A stretch of 64,000 bases of DNA from contig NZ_CP083388.1 of the NCBI RefSeq assembly GCF_020042285.1, positions 2,940,001-3,004,000 of the forward strand. The letters run 5' to 3'. This stretch comes from Ferruginibacter albus (GTDB lineage Bacteria > Bacteroidota > Bacteroidia > Chitinophagales > Chitinophagaceae). The position numbers and the translations under genes are program-made. Of the stretch, positions 9,178 to 17,295 are shown piece by piece (within the stretch, counting starts at the first letter, position 1; every line of letters begins with the position of its first letter). Under the pieces are notes generated by a model. The model saw only the letters and a list, made by a program, of their open reading frames with translations, was not told the origin of the DNA and did no database searches.

Positions 9178-11088
9178 TTAACCATTCTTTACGAAAACGA
9201 TCTTTTCCCTATCTGCCTTAGAAATTTTATTTAAATAATCCGCCAATACTTTGCCATCACTTGCTGGATATACGCCGGCAACTCTTTCATTCATTCTATA
9301 GTAAGTAATCTTTTCTGCTGATACTTTCGCTGAACAACTATATCTTCCAAACTTAGATTCGATCGATACATCTGCAGGTAAAGCTTCAGGAGAATACCCT
9401 TTAGGAATGGTGATCTCTACTGTATCAATATCACGATATTCTGTCTTAATAACTATATCGCATGTACGCTTTTCATAGTCAGTAAACTTATTTTCGTAAC
9501 GCGAAAGAATATTAGGCATTACAAAAAGCCGCTTTCCACTTATTGTAGCATAGCTTCCTGACGTGATCTGAACATTTTCTTCTACAACAGGCATGCTGTT
9601 CTTTTCTTCAGAATATTTATACGAAACAAGATCAAAAGAGGGCAGGTTAAATTTTTCTCTTAATTCATCTTTTATCTTTTCTTTTGATAATGCATGGATC
9701 ATTTCAAATAAAGCATCTTGTTGCAAACAGGCATATTTCGTGTCTGCGTCTAACTGCAAAAAACCTGTACTATCAACTGTTGCTTTTATCTTTCTCAACT
9801 GGATGTTATCTCTTTTTTCATAGTCCGGCGTGTGAACCAATTTACTATTTCCACCATCAATTAATAAGGCGCTTCTGTTGCAAGTAAATCCACTTAAATA
9901 CCCGGCAGGAAGTATTTGGCTTGTACACTCTAGCCAAACGGTATCCGTCTTCATAGGCACACAAGCAATTGCATGGTTAAAAAGATTACAGGGAAAATCA
10001 TCTATTAACCCTGTTTTGTTTCTACCTGCCAAAATAAGTACATAATCAGCTTTAATTCCTGCTTCTCTCAATAATGAACACATATAATTACTTAACGCTT
10101 TACAATCGCCATATCCTTTAGTAGCTACATACGAAGCACTAAACGGTTGCCATCCTCCAATACCTAATTGAATGCCTACATAGCGTGTATTCTTTTGCAT
10201 GTATTCATAAAGCAATCTTATTTTTTCATGAACATCCTGAATTTTATCCGTTAAAGAATGAACTGTTTGTTTGATCGCATCCGGCAATTCATCCCTGCCC
10301 TCGTTTAAAGCTGTAATAAATTCTCCAAATCCCTTCCATGTATTCATATTGCCGTCATAATCTTGCATTTTAAAATCGGAAGGTGCCAAAAAAACCGTTG
10401 GAGTTAGCTTATACCAGTCAGGTTGATATTGCTGATCTAAAACAGCAGCAATATTTTCTACAGACCAGTTATATGTTTTAACAGCATTATTTATTGCACT
10501 ATCAGGAGCTTTATTGTAATTAAACATTCTATAGCGAAGCGTATAAGAAGCTGGACATTGAACCTGCAAAGCGCTTAATTGCACAGCATATTTATCATCC
10601 TCTACAGGTTGCCATGCGGGTAGAAAAAAGATATCATCACAATCTGTTTCTGATTCATACTCTATTGTATAAGGATATTGTCTACATTGAAAATTATGAT
10701 GCTTAACTCTTCCATCTGTAATAATATTTGCTCCTACAGCGCTTATATCTTCCAGGTCATCTTTTTTCATAGAGCGTATCTTTTTCCCATTCGCATCATA
10801 CAACTTGCCTTCTATATGTTTTACATCCCGGAAGGCATCATAAAACGTAACGAAATCTGCTTGGTGATCTCCGCCCTCATTTAAAATAGTGATAGCATAC
10901 TTTTGATAAATAGTAGCTTTATCACCAGTATTGATAATAATTTTCAGTTCTTCAACCCTTTTAACAGCATTGGCGTTTTTTAATAATTCGACAGGTATTG
11001 CACTAACTGCATACTTATTTTCCTGTGCTGCTATGTGTAAAGACCAACAAATGTTCAGCAATAAAAAACAGGCTATTCTTTTCATCAT
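9178..11088 (-). CDS. Secreted DUF3857/transglutaminase protein, active-site version
   Basis: 636 aa with a signal peptide (cleavage near AAQ, 22). Residues about 30-230 match the beta-rich DUF3857 domain. A transglutaminase core follows: C329 in KGYGDCKALS, H372 in LFNHAIACVP, and WLECTS with E387 where Asp is usual. A C-terminal DUF2569/3858-like beta domain ends the protein. The Cys and His suggest a working cysteine protease or amidase in the periplasm; the Asp-to-Glu change is conservative. Its start codon overlaps the stop of the upstream paralogue by one base (TAATG), so the two are translationally coupled and probably form a complex (inference). Confidence 0.8.
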   Translation of the reverse strand: MMKRIACFLLLNICWSLHIAAQENKYAVSAIPVELLKNANAVKRVEELKIIINTGDKATIYQKYAITILNEGGDHQADFVTFYDAFRDVKHIEGKLYDANGKKIRSMKKDDLEDISAVGANIITDGRVKHHNFQCRQYPYTIEYESETDCDDIFFLPAWQPVEDDKYAVQLSALQVQCPASYTLRYRMFNYNKAPDSAINNAVKTYNWSVENIAAVLDQQYQPDWYKLTPTVFLAPSDFKMQDYDGNMNTWKGFGEFITALNEGRDELPDAIKQTVHSLTDKIQDVHEKIRLLYEYMQKNTRYVGIQLGIGGWQPFSASYVATKGYGDCKALSNYMCSLLREAGIKADYVLILAGRNKTGLIDDFPCNLFNHAIACVPMKTDTVWLECTSQILPAGYLSGFTCNRSALLIDGGNSKLVHTPDYEKRDNIQLRKIKATVDSTGFLQLDADTKYACLQQDALFEMIHALSKEKIKDELREKFNLPSFDLVSYKYSEEKNSMPVVEENVQITSGSYATISGKRLFVMPNILSRYENKFTDYEKRTCDIVIKTEYRDIDTVEITIPKGYSPEALPADVSIESKFGRYSCSAKVSAEKITYYRMNERVAGVYPASDGKVLADYLNKISKADREKIVFVKNG

Positions 11089-13112
11089 TATTGTTTCTTC
11101 TTAAATACGATTTGCTCACTGCATTTCTTTACTATATAGTCAAAAAAACCTCTCAGGTCTTCATAACTATCCTGCGAGAAAGTGGCTTTAAAAAATTGCA
11201 AATGAAACAAAAGGTCAATCTTCTCTGCATCCGCAACAATAAGGTAATCAAAAGTTGCATCCGATTCATTAAAAGTTACCTTACTTGATTTCGGAAGTTC
11301 ATCTACTACATATCCATCGGGTATTTCTATGCTAAGTGAATACTTATCATCAATTAAATAAGGCATTTCCACAGGATATTTTCTTTCTGCCGATTTAAGC
11401 GGATTTTCCTTGTATTCGTTTCGCATTATCGGAGAAAAATAAATAATGTTGTCAGCCGTTGTTCCTTCAGCAGTAACATTACATTTCATTGTTAACGGCT
11501 TTTCACAGTCGTCTTTATCTTCAAACTTTATTTTTGAAATAGAACATTCATCTGTATTTGAAGCAGTAAGCCCTTTTTCAACATCCTCCATTCCTTTTGT
11601 TGCAATTTTTTCTCTTAGTTCATTTGATTCATCAAAATTCAAATTATATAGAATATTACCACTCCACTTACCCGGAGTGCTATCTTTAAATAATATCACG
11701 CCTGTGAGCTTATTCTCTTTTAATATATCTGAGGAAAAAAACACAGGTTTTGCTTCGTTATCTATTATTCGTGCATGCCCATTATAGCAATAAGACGGAA
11801 GTTCATTAAATCCTAAATAATGTTGAGATGCATCTAAGTAATAAGTACTAGAATCTAAAGTAACCTGGCACACCACATAATTAAATTTATCAATGATAGG
11901 ATAATAAGGACTAGTGTAACCATGACTTTTTGTACTTAATATAACCGGCGTTGCCTGAATGTTTTCATGACGAAGCATGGTTACCAATAACATATTTATA
12001 TCGGCAATTGAACCGCTTTTATTTTTAAAAACATCTTTCAGGTTTTTATCTAATAATATTCCTTTTATATCTGTTGATTTAATATTATTACGCACATAAT
12101 AATATATCTTCTTTGTCTTATCCAAACCAGTTGTTGCACCAGATAAAATATTGGCTGACTCGTCATTTAGCCATCCATTGTTCCTGTTAAGCCGATCTCC
12201 AAAATCTTCCCGTTTTAATAATTCTTCTGAGGCTTTGGTCCAGGTGCCCATTATACTTTCGTAAGGCCGATTAGGAAGTTTTATTCCAGCCAATTGAAAT
12301 TCGATCTTTGCGATATGATTTTTAATAGAACTTGTATAAGCTTCTTCTTTTAATGCAGGCACGTTTTTCATTACCCAACGTTTTTGAGAAGTATTAGGAG
12401 ATAATGTAAGATTTTCTGCTCTTCCCGATTGCCCATCCGGATGAATGGTAATATTATAAACAGCAGAACCGGATTCTTCTGTTTTTATGCTGAATGGTTC
12501 ATACCCCTGAAATAAAGTGACATAATCAAAATATTCAGGAATGTTTACTGAATATTCACTCCACACTACCGGGTAATTATCCTGAAAGGCCCACGGTTGC
12601 AGATCAAACAAAAAGTCCGAATGAACTACATAACTATATTCTATAATTGAACCTTCTTTTACAGAAGGAAGCGTAAATTTTTTAATAAGCCTTTTCTGAT
12701 CATATTGGTCAGAAAAAATAGCATCGCTTTTCATTTTTGTTTCTTTTACCTCTCCATCTTCTATATTATAAGTAGATGCTTTTACATTTGATAATATTTC
12801 TTCTCCACCACTATTTTTATATAAATACACGGACACATCAGCCAAATCAAATCCGTTCTTATTAATAATTTTGATTCGTTTTTGGTGTTTAAACACAAGA
12901 CTAAACCAGCCTGCTGAATTACCTTCAAAATCGCTATAGCCAACATCAGAAACTATTACAGCTCCTGCAGATGTATCTACATTATACTTGCTAACATCAA
13001 AATCATCTTTTGTTACGTGTCCGAATTTTACAGGTGTTTTTTCTTGTTGTGCCAGGGACAACAAACAGCTAAACAATAACAGAGATAGCACGGATAAAGA
13101 TTTGCTGAACAT
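11088..13112 (-). CDS. Secreted DUF3857/transglutaminase-like protein, apparently inactive paralogue
   Basis: 674 aa, signal peptide to about residue 21 (LSLAQQ). Same layout as the downstream gene: DUF3857 domain (about 45-260), transglutaminase-like core, C-terminal beta domain. Aligning KSGSIADINMLL with GYGDCKALSNYM puts I369 at the Cys position, and FNYVVC puts Y412 at the His position; only the Asp (YYLDAS, D427) is kept. It should therefore not be catalytic and may act as a partner or substrate-presenting subunit for the coupled paralogue. First gene of a two-gene operon; divergent from queG. Confidence 0.78.
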   Translation of the reverse strand: MFSKSLSVLSLLLFSCLLSLAQQEKTPVKFGHVTKDDFDVSKYNVDTSAGAVIVSDVGYSDFEGNSAGWFSLVFKHQKRIKIINKNGFDLADVSVYLYKNSGGEEILSNVKASTYNIEDGEVKETKMKSDAIFSDQYDQKRLIKKFTLPSVKEGSIIEYSYVVHSDFLFDLQPWAFQDNYPVVWSEYSVNIPEYFDYVTLFQGYEPFSIKTEESGSAVYNITIHPDGQSGRAENLTLSPNTSQKRWVMKNVPALKEEAYTSSIKNHIAKIEFQLAGIKLPNRPYESIMGTWTKASEELLKREDFGDRLNRNNGWLNDESANILSGATTGLDKTKKIYYYVRNNIKSTDIKGILLDKNLKDVFKNKSGSIADINMLLVTMLRHENIQATPVILSTKSHGYTSPYYPIIDKFNYVVCQVTLDSSTYYLDASQHYLGFNELPSYCYNGHARIIDNEAKPVFFSSDILKENKLTGVILFKDSTPGKWSGNILYNLNFDESNELREKIATKGMEDVEKGLTASNTDECSISKIKFEDKDDCEKPLTMKCNVTAEGTTADNIIYFSPIMRNEYKENPLKSAERKYPVEMPYLIDDKYSLSIEIPDGYVVDELPKSSKVTFNESDATFDYLIVADAEKIDLLFHLQFFKATFSQDSYEDLRGFFDYIVKKCSEQIVFKKKQ

Positions 13113-13118
13113 ATTAAG

Positions 13119-13126
13119 TAGATTTG
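13119..13126 (+). promoter_or_regulatory. -7 box (TAGATTTG) for queG
   Basis: Matches TAnnTTTG 35 nt upstream of the ATG at 13161. A transcript starting about 7 nt downstream would begin at or just before the TTG at 13134, which argues for the ATG at 13161 as the true start. Confidence 0.45.
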
Positions 13127-13160
13127 GGATTATTTGGCGAAAGATATTCCATTTTTTAAT

Positions 13161-14090
13161 ATGATTCTTTTGGACAGAACAAATTTTATTAAACTCAAAT
13201 CTAAAGACTTAGGTTTTGATTATTGTGGCATTGCAAAAGCTGTGCAATTAGAAGAAGATGCCCGCCGATTAGAACAATGGTTGAAGAAAGATATGCATGG
13301 TTCCATGCATTATATGGAGAACTATTTTGACCTACGTATAGACCCCTCTAAATTGGTACCTGGTGCAAAATCAGTTATTACTTTATTGCTAAATTATTTT
13401 CCTGATCAACAACAAAATGAAGATGTTCCTAAAATTGCCAAGTATGCTTATGGTAAGGATTATCATGAAGTAATAAAAGAAAAACTAAATGCATTAATAA
13501 CGCTTATAAAAGAAAACATTGGAGACATAAACGGAAGAGGCTTTGTAGATTCTGCCCCGGTATTGGAAAGAACATGGGCATTAAAAAGCGGATTGGGCTG
13601 GATCGGTAAAAATGGAAATCTCATTAATAAGCACCAAGGTTCTTTCTTTTTTATAGCTACGCTGATAACTGATCTTGAATTAAATTATGACAACGCATAT
13701 GTAAAGGATTATTGCGGAAGCTGTACACGTTGTATTGACTCCTGCCCTACAGATGCCATTTTACCAAACAAAGTAATTGATGGAAGCAAATGTATTTCTT
13801 ACTTCACCATTGAACTAAAAGAAATGCTGATTCCGGAAAACATGCAAAACAAGTTTGATGGCTGGATGTTTGGTTGTGATACCTGCCAGGATGTTTGCCC
13901 CTGGAATCGTTTTTCAAAACCTACTAAAGAAATCAGCTTTAACCCCATTCCAGAGATATTAGATTTTACTAAAAATGATTGGGAGGAATTAAGCGAAGAA
14001 AGTTTTAAAAAAATATTTGCTCATTCTCCATTGAAACGAAGTAAATGGAAAGGAATTAAAAGAAATCTTCAGTTCATAAATAATTATTGA
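13161..14090 (+). CDS. queG: Epoxyqueuosine reductase
   Basis: Last step of queuosine biosynthesis: reduces epoxyqueuosine to queuosine in the anticodon loop of tRNAs with GUN anticodons. 309 aa. The N-terminal cobalamin-binding half includes [23 protein letters not shown], diagnostic for the family; the C-terminal half has two 4Fe-4S motifs, [12 protein letters not shown] and [11 protein letters not shown], the second followed by the family's conserved RFSKP region. I took the ATG at 13161 ([15 protein letters not shown]) over an in-frame TTG at 13134 because the former suits the promoter position and family length. No other que genes are in the window. Confidence 0.95.
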   Translation: MILLDRTNFIKLKSKDLGFDYCGIAKAVQLEEDARRLEQWLKKDMHGSMHYMENYFDLRIDPSKLVPGAKSVITLLLNYFPDQQQNEDVPKIAKYAYGKDYHEVIKEKLNALITLIKENIGDINGRGFVDSAPVLERTWALKSGLGWIGKNGNLINKHQGSFFFIATLITDLELNYDNAYVKDYCGSCTRCIDSCPTDAILPNKVIDGSKCISYFTIELKEMLIPENMQNKFDGWMFGCDTCQDVCPWNRFSKPTKEISFNPIPEILDFTKNDWEELSEESFKKIFAHSPLKRSKWKGIKRNLQFINNY

Positions 14091-14102
14091 ATTTTTATTC
14101 CT

Positions 14103-15470
14103 TTATTTTTTACCGATCTGTGTTTGTACCCGGACTCCTATAAAGCTATAGTGACTATTTGCATACATACCTGTTTTAGCTACTGTTGACAAACCATAAT
14201 AAAAATCCGGACCAAGCTGTAGTGCTATTTTTTTACCATAGATCAGATCAAACAAATAAGCTGCAGTTATACCAACTCCCGTGTTATTAAGCAAAGAGTT
14301 GTCGGGATAATATAATCCGTTGCCTCCATTCCTTGCCGGATCAAACTGAAGAGTGTTTGTTGCAACCAGTTTCGATAAACTAATACCTGCTATAGCATGC
14401 ATTGATAACTTATCATTGTTCCCCACACGAAACTGAAATTCAATTGGAATATCGATAAACTGATACGAATTGCGATATGTTTTGTTGCTTCCAGTTTTAT
14501 AAACGGTAAAACCGGCACTATCTTCACTATTGCCGGTTTTCATTGTAGTTGTATATAATTTATACGTTACTCCTGTAACTATGCTCCATTTTTTTGAAAG
14601 AGCATACGTAGCAGAAATACCCAATTTTCCTGCCAATGAAGAGCTAATACGAGAGAAATAGACCGAATTACTATATTGAGGCCCAGTAGGCGTTACAGAT
14701 CCGCCTGAAGTTAATGGAGGTGCCACATCGTAATAACTATTATTGTTTCCAAAATATCCTTTTCCTGTTGCAGCTATTCCTGCTGCCGCCTGAACAGCAA
14801 AACTCCATTTGCTTTTTTTCTTTTTAGTAGATGCCGAGTCACCTTTAGAAACAATCACATTTTTATTTATTTCCTTCTTTTCTGTTTTAGCCAATAAGCT
14901 ATCATTGATTTTTATAGGGTCATTATTTATTTTACCTTCTATATTAATTATTGAATCAAAAGTTGCTGCTCCGTTTTGTTCTTCTTCACCCTTTACCATT
15001 TCATCTGTATCGACATTTGATACAGTGGTTGTAATTTTTTGCTTAGTAGTTTTTTTTCGCTTTACAGTAATGCCTGTGGGTTGTGTATTGATTTTACTAC
15101 TAATGAATGAAATGGCTTTTATCCTTTTTCGTTTATCGGTTACTAATATATTTTCTGTTAACCCAATACTTTTTTCATTCTCAACAACTTTATTTTCGTT
15201 TGCACTTTCTTTTAAACCATTTTGCTTTGATGGAATTGATTGATGTTGATTAATTGAGACAATCCTATTAGTCTTATCAGCTTTTGATGTCCACCAATAA
15301 ACTCCCCCCGAAAGAAGCAATAGCCCCAATAACAAAAACCAGAACCCGACCCTGCGCCTTTTGTCCTGCCTGATCTCCAGCTCTACCTTTTGCCATACTT
15401 CTGCAGAAGGATGCAATTGCAACTCTTCTATCTTTTTCTGCACTTGCTTTTCAAAATTATTTTCCTGCAT
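14103..15470 (-). CDS. Sigma-linked membrane-anchored protein with C-terminal outer-membrane beta-barrel (module 1)
   Basis: 455 aa. Residues 1-40 are a short charged cytoplasmic segment with HPSAEVWQKVELEI, where a Pro/Ser-Ala-x-x-Trp pattern recurs in the paralogue at 24552. One transmembrane helix (about 41-61) follows, then a Lys/Thr/Asn-rich linker (about 62-220), then a region of alternating beta strands with aromatic caps (about 225-455) resembling an OmpA/PorT-like outer-membrane barrel. Its start overlaps the ECF sigma gene by 14 nt. I infer an anti-sigma or signal-transmitting role: the N terminus could hold the sigma factor while the barrel reports from the outer membrane. Not a classical FecR. 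Confidence 0.65.
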   Translation of the reverse strand: MQENNFEKQVQKKIEELQLHPSAEVWQKVELEIRQDKRRRVGFWFLLLGLLLLSGGVYWWTSKADKTNRIVSINQHQSIPSKQNGLKESANENKVVENEKSIGLTENILVTDKRKRIKAISFISSKINTQPTGITVKRKKTTKQKITTTVSNVDTDEMVKGEEEQNGAATFDSIINIEGKINNDPIKINDSLLAKTEKKEINKNVIVSKGDSASTKKKKSKWSFAVQAAAGIAATGKGYFGNNNSYYDVAPPLTSGGSVTPTGPQYSNSVYFSRISSSLAGKLGISATYALSKKWSIVTGVTYKLYTTTMKTGNSEDSAGFTVYKTGSNKTYRNSYQFIDIPIEFQFRVGNNDKLSMHAIAGISLSKLVATNTLQFDPARNGGNGLYYPDNSLLNNTGVGITAAYLFDLIYGKKIALQLGPDFYYGLSTVAKTGMYANSHYSFIGVRVQTQIGKK

Positions 15471-16017
15471 AGCTTTCTCTTTTTGAAACCGAAGAATGTT
15501 TTTCTATCCATGAGATCAACAATGCTCTTGCTCTTGAATATTGTGATCGGGAAGTGCCTTCATTAATTCCTAACATCTCCGCTATTTCTATATGCGAATA
15601 ACCTTCTATCGCATATAAATTGAAAATGGTTTGAAATCCTGTGGGTAATTGCCTTACTAAATCAGCTAATTGCTTAGCATCCAATTTAACGGTTGGGTTT
15701 TCATCAGAAACCGGGTGCAATACCTCGTTTGTAAAGGACAATTCGTTTTGATATTTTTTATTGCGCTTTAAATAGTTGAGCGCAGTTGTTACCATTATTC
15801 TTCTGATCCATGCGCCCAATTCACCTTCTGAGCGATATTGATGCAAGTTTTTAAACACTTTTACAAATCCCTCTTGTAAAATATCTTCCGAATCTTTAGT
15901 GGATTTTGTATACCGGTAACAAACCACAAACATAGCAGGAGCAAAATGCTCGTACAGCTGACGCTGAGCATCCGATTTCTGCTTTAAACATTGTTTTACC
16001 AGTAAGTTATAATCCAT
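15457..16017 (-). CDS. ECF-type RNA polymerase sigma factor (module 1)
   Basis: 186 aa. Sigma region 2 spans about 20-90 (HFAPAMFVVCYRYTKSTKDSEDILQEGFVKVF, with the DxEDxLQE core-binding helix and YRSEGELGAWIRRI). Region 4 spans about 115-170 (LPTGFQTIFNLYAIEGYSHIEIAEMLGINEGTSRSQYSRAR), the helix-turn-helix that reads the -35 element. No region 1 or 3, as expected for ECF factors. It overlaps the downstream barrel-anchor gene by 14 nt, so the two are made together. A paralogous pair lies at 23974-26141. Confidence 0.92.
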   Translation of the reverse strand: MDYNLLVKQCLKQKSDAQRQLYEHFAPAMFVVCYRYTKSTKDSEDILQEGFVKVFKNLHQYRSEGELGAWIRRIMVTTALNYLKRNKKYQNELSFTNEVLHPVSDENPTVKLDAKQLADLVRQLPTGFQTIFNLYAIEGYSHIEIAEMLGINEGTSRSQYSRARALLISWIEKHSSVSKRESYAGK

Positions 16018-16241
16018 GATCTACGGATTTGACAATAGCATATGTTGAATCGTTGCACAACAAATTAAAAATTACAACGCAGAAATTAAAATGATTATGA
16101 TACAAATAGTGTTGGTATTGCGCTTGTTACATAAAACCTGGTCTTGTTGGTTCAAAAAACAATGATATAAGTCAAATATTTGTAGGCAAAATACGACACA
16201 ACTCAACTATCAATACTACAAATAACCTTTTTAGAGGAATA

Positions 16242-16249
16242 TATCTTTG
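16242..16249 (+). promoter_or_regulatory. -7 box (TATCTTTG) ahead of the structured element
   Basis: Exact TAnnTTTG match with no plus-strand coding sequence after it. A transcript would start near 16256 and run into the structured segment at 16295-16411. Confidence 0.45.
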
Positions 16250-16255
16250 TCTTAC

Positions 16256-16417
16256 AATAATGCAACAGACGAGTAAAAGAATCAAAATAAAAAATAGAAA
16301 CAGCCGGTAAACGATTTTAATATCCAATATCAAAAACCAAAATCGTTACAATATCCAGAAAAGCCCGTTTTTAATCCGTACAACACCTATCAAAACATCC
16401 GGCTGTTTCTACTTTTT
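16256..16417 (+). ncRNA. Candidate structured small RNA, about 160 nt
   Basis: A 13-bp perfect inverted repeat (16295-16307, TAGAAACAGCCGG; 16399-16411, its complement) closes a domain of about 117 nt, and the flanking A-run and CTTTTT can extend the stem. Inside, a second inverted repeat pairs AACGATTTT (16310-16318) with AAAATCGTT (16339-16347). A TAnnTTTG promoter box lies at 16242 and a T5 run follows the closing stem at 16413-16417, as for an intrinsic terminator. This promoter-structure-terminator order supports an independent small RNA. I cannot match it to a known family; a 6S-like or regulatory RNA is possible. Confidence 0.4.
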
Positions 16418-16700
16418 AAAACCGAAATCCAGTACTCTTTTGAAAACATGTAATCCGTGAAAAACTTGTTTTTGATCTGTGCCTTGAGAACTTAATATCC
16501 AAATCCTGTTGAAGATGTTTAAAATTCAGTTTTAAACAATTTTGTACCTTTTGAAAAACAATGTTTCGTTCGAAAAATCCTCTTTAATCCGTACCTGAGT
16601 ACGTTAAAATCCAAACCTGTTGAAACCTTGTAAAATTCAATGTCAAAACACTCATCAACCTCTCAAAATTTTTTATGTATCCTGTGATCAGTGTAAAAAC
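16370..16700 (+). repeat. Three degenerate direct-repeat units, period about 101-112 bp
   Basis: Units begin with TTTAATCCGTAC (about 16370), TTTGATCTGTGCC (16471) and TTTAATCCGTACC (16583). Within them, TTAATATCCAAATCCTGTTG and TTAAAATCCAAACCTGTTG align, each followed by a TTTAAAATTCA-like or TGTAAAATTCA-like stretch. The first unit is the most diverged and overlaps the right arm of the RNA candidate. No coding frame spans the units. Confidence 0.45.
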
Positions 16701-16712
16701 ATTTTGATATGA

Positions 16713-17231
16713 TTAGTTGGTCTCGGTAATCTTTTTTAAATTATTTAAAGACTCTTCGTAACCGGGGCCAATTATTCTGTCAATAAAAATGCCGCGAAAT
16801 TTATCCCAGGGGAACCAGCTGAGTTTAACTAAGGTCTTCCATTCAACCTGTGTTTGATTTGTATTTATTGGAGTAATGCTTATTTCATTGAAAATATCTT
16901 TTTCATTTTTTGATTGCAACAAAAATTGTATTGCCGAAGGCATATTAGATAGCATTTGTATGTGCAATTGCCTGCCTTCAGAATTTATATCGCAAAAAGG
17001 GTTTTTATTTAAAGAGTCTGAATAGGTAATAGCAGACCCACTGTCTGCAAACAGCGGTTGCCAGTTTTTCCAATTTCTTAGATCTGCTACTTGTGGGTAA
17101 ATTTTATAAGCGGAACTATTAATTACAACAGCCCTTGAAATTTTTATTTGAGATGGCAGCAAAAGAGACATTAATGTAATAACGATTGTCAGTCCAGTTA
17201 ATCCAATTAAAAAGGGCTTTATAAATCTCAT
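16713..17231 (-). CDS. Membrane-anchored SRPBCC (START-like) protein
   Basis: 172 aa. An N-terminal transmembrane helix (about 3-24, FIKPFLIGLTGLTIVITLMSLLL) is followed by a polyketide-cyclase/START-like domain: SRAVVINSSAYKIYPQVADLRNWKNWQPL is the typical first strand and helix, and a C-terminal helix ends at YEESLNNLKKI. Such proteins bind hydrophobic ligands; the ligand here is unknown. The frame opens at 17324, but the ATG at 17231 (MRFIKPF) gives the expected architecture. It lies 64 nt downstream of the ABC-2 permease on the same strand and may be co-transcribed with it. Confidence 0.75.
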   Translation of the reverse strand: MRFIKPFLIGLTGLTIVITLMSLLLPSQIKISRAVVINSSAYKIYPQVADLRNWKNWQPLFADSGSAITYSDSLNKNPFCDINSEGRQLHIQMLSNMPSAIQFLLQSKNEKDIFNEISITPINTNQTQVEWKTLVKLSWFPWDKFRGIFIDRIIGPGYEESLNNLKKITETN

Positions 17232-17295
17232 AAATTTTATTGAAAAATAGGTTTGGAATGCAGCAATTTCTTTCTTTACCGGAATCAATATTTTA

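Larger units (their letters stand above)
16018..16712. other. 695-bp non-coding region with RNA candidate and degenerate repeats
   Basis: No plausible protein gene. From left to right: the upstream region of the minus-strand sigma factor; a TAnnTTTG box at 16242-16249; a structured segment closed by a 13-bp inverted repeat (16295-16411); then three degenerate units of about 100-112 bp up to roughly 16700. See the separate entries. Confidence 0.6.

Noticed and set aside
14809..15243. 144-aa plus-strand frame, hydrophobic
   Set aside because: Antisense to the Lys/Thr-rich linker of the barrel-anchor gene, which reads as Phe/Leu/Ser on the other strand.
16370..16700. CRISPR array
   Set aside because: Units are about 100 bp, degenerate and not of repeat-spacer form; no cas genes.
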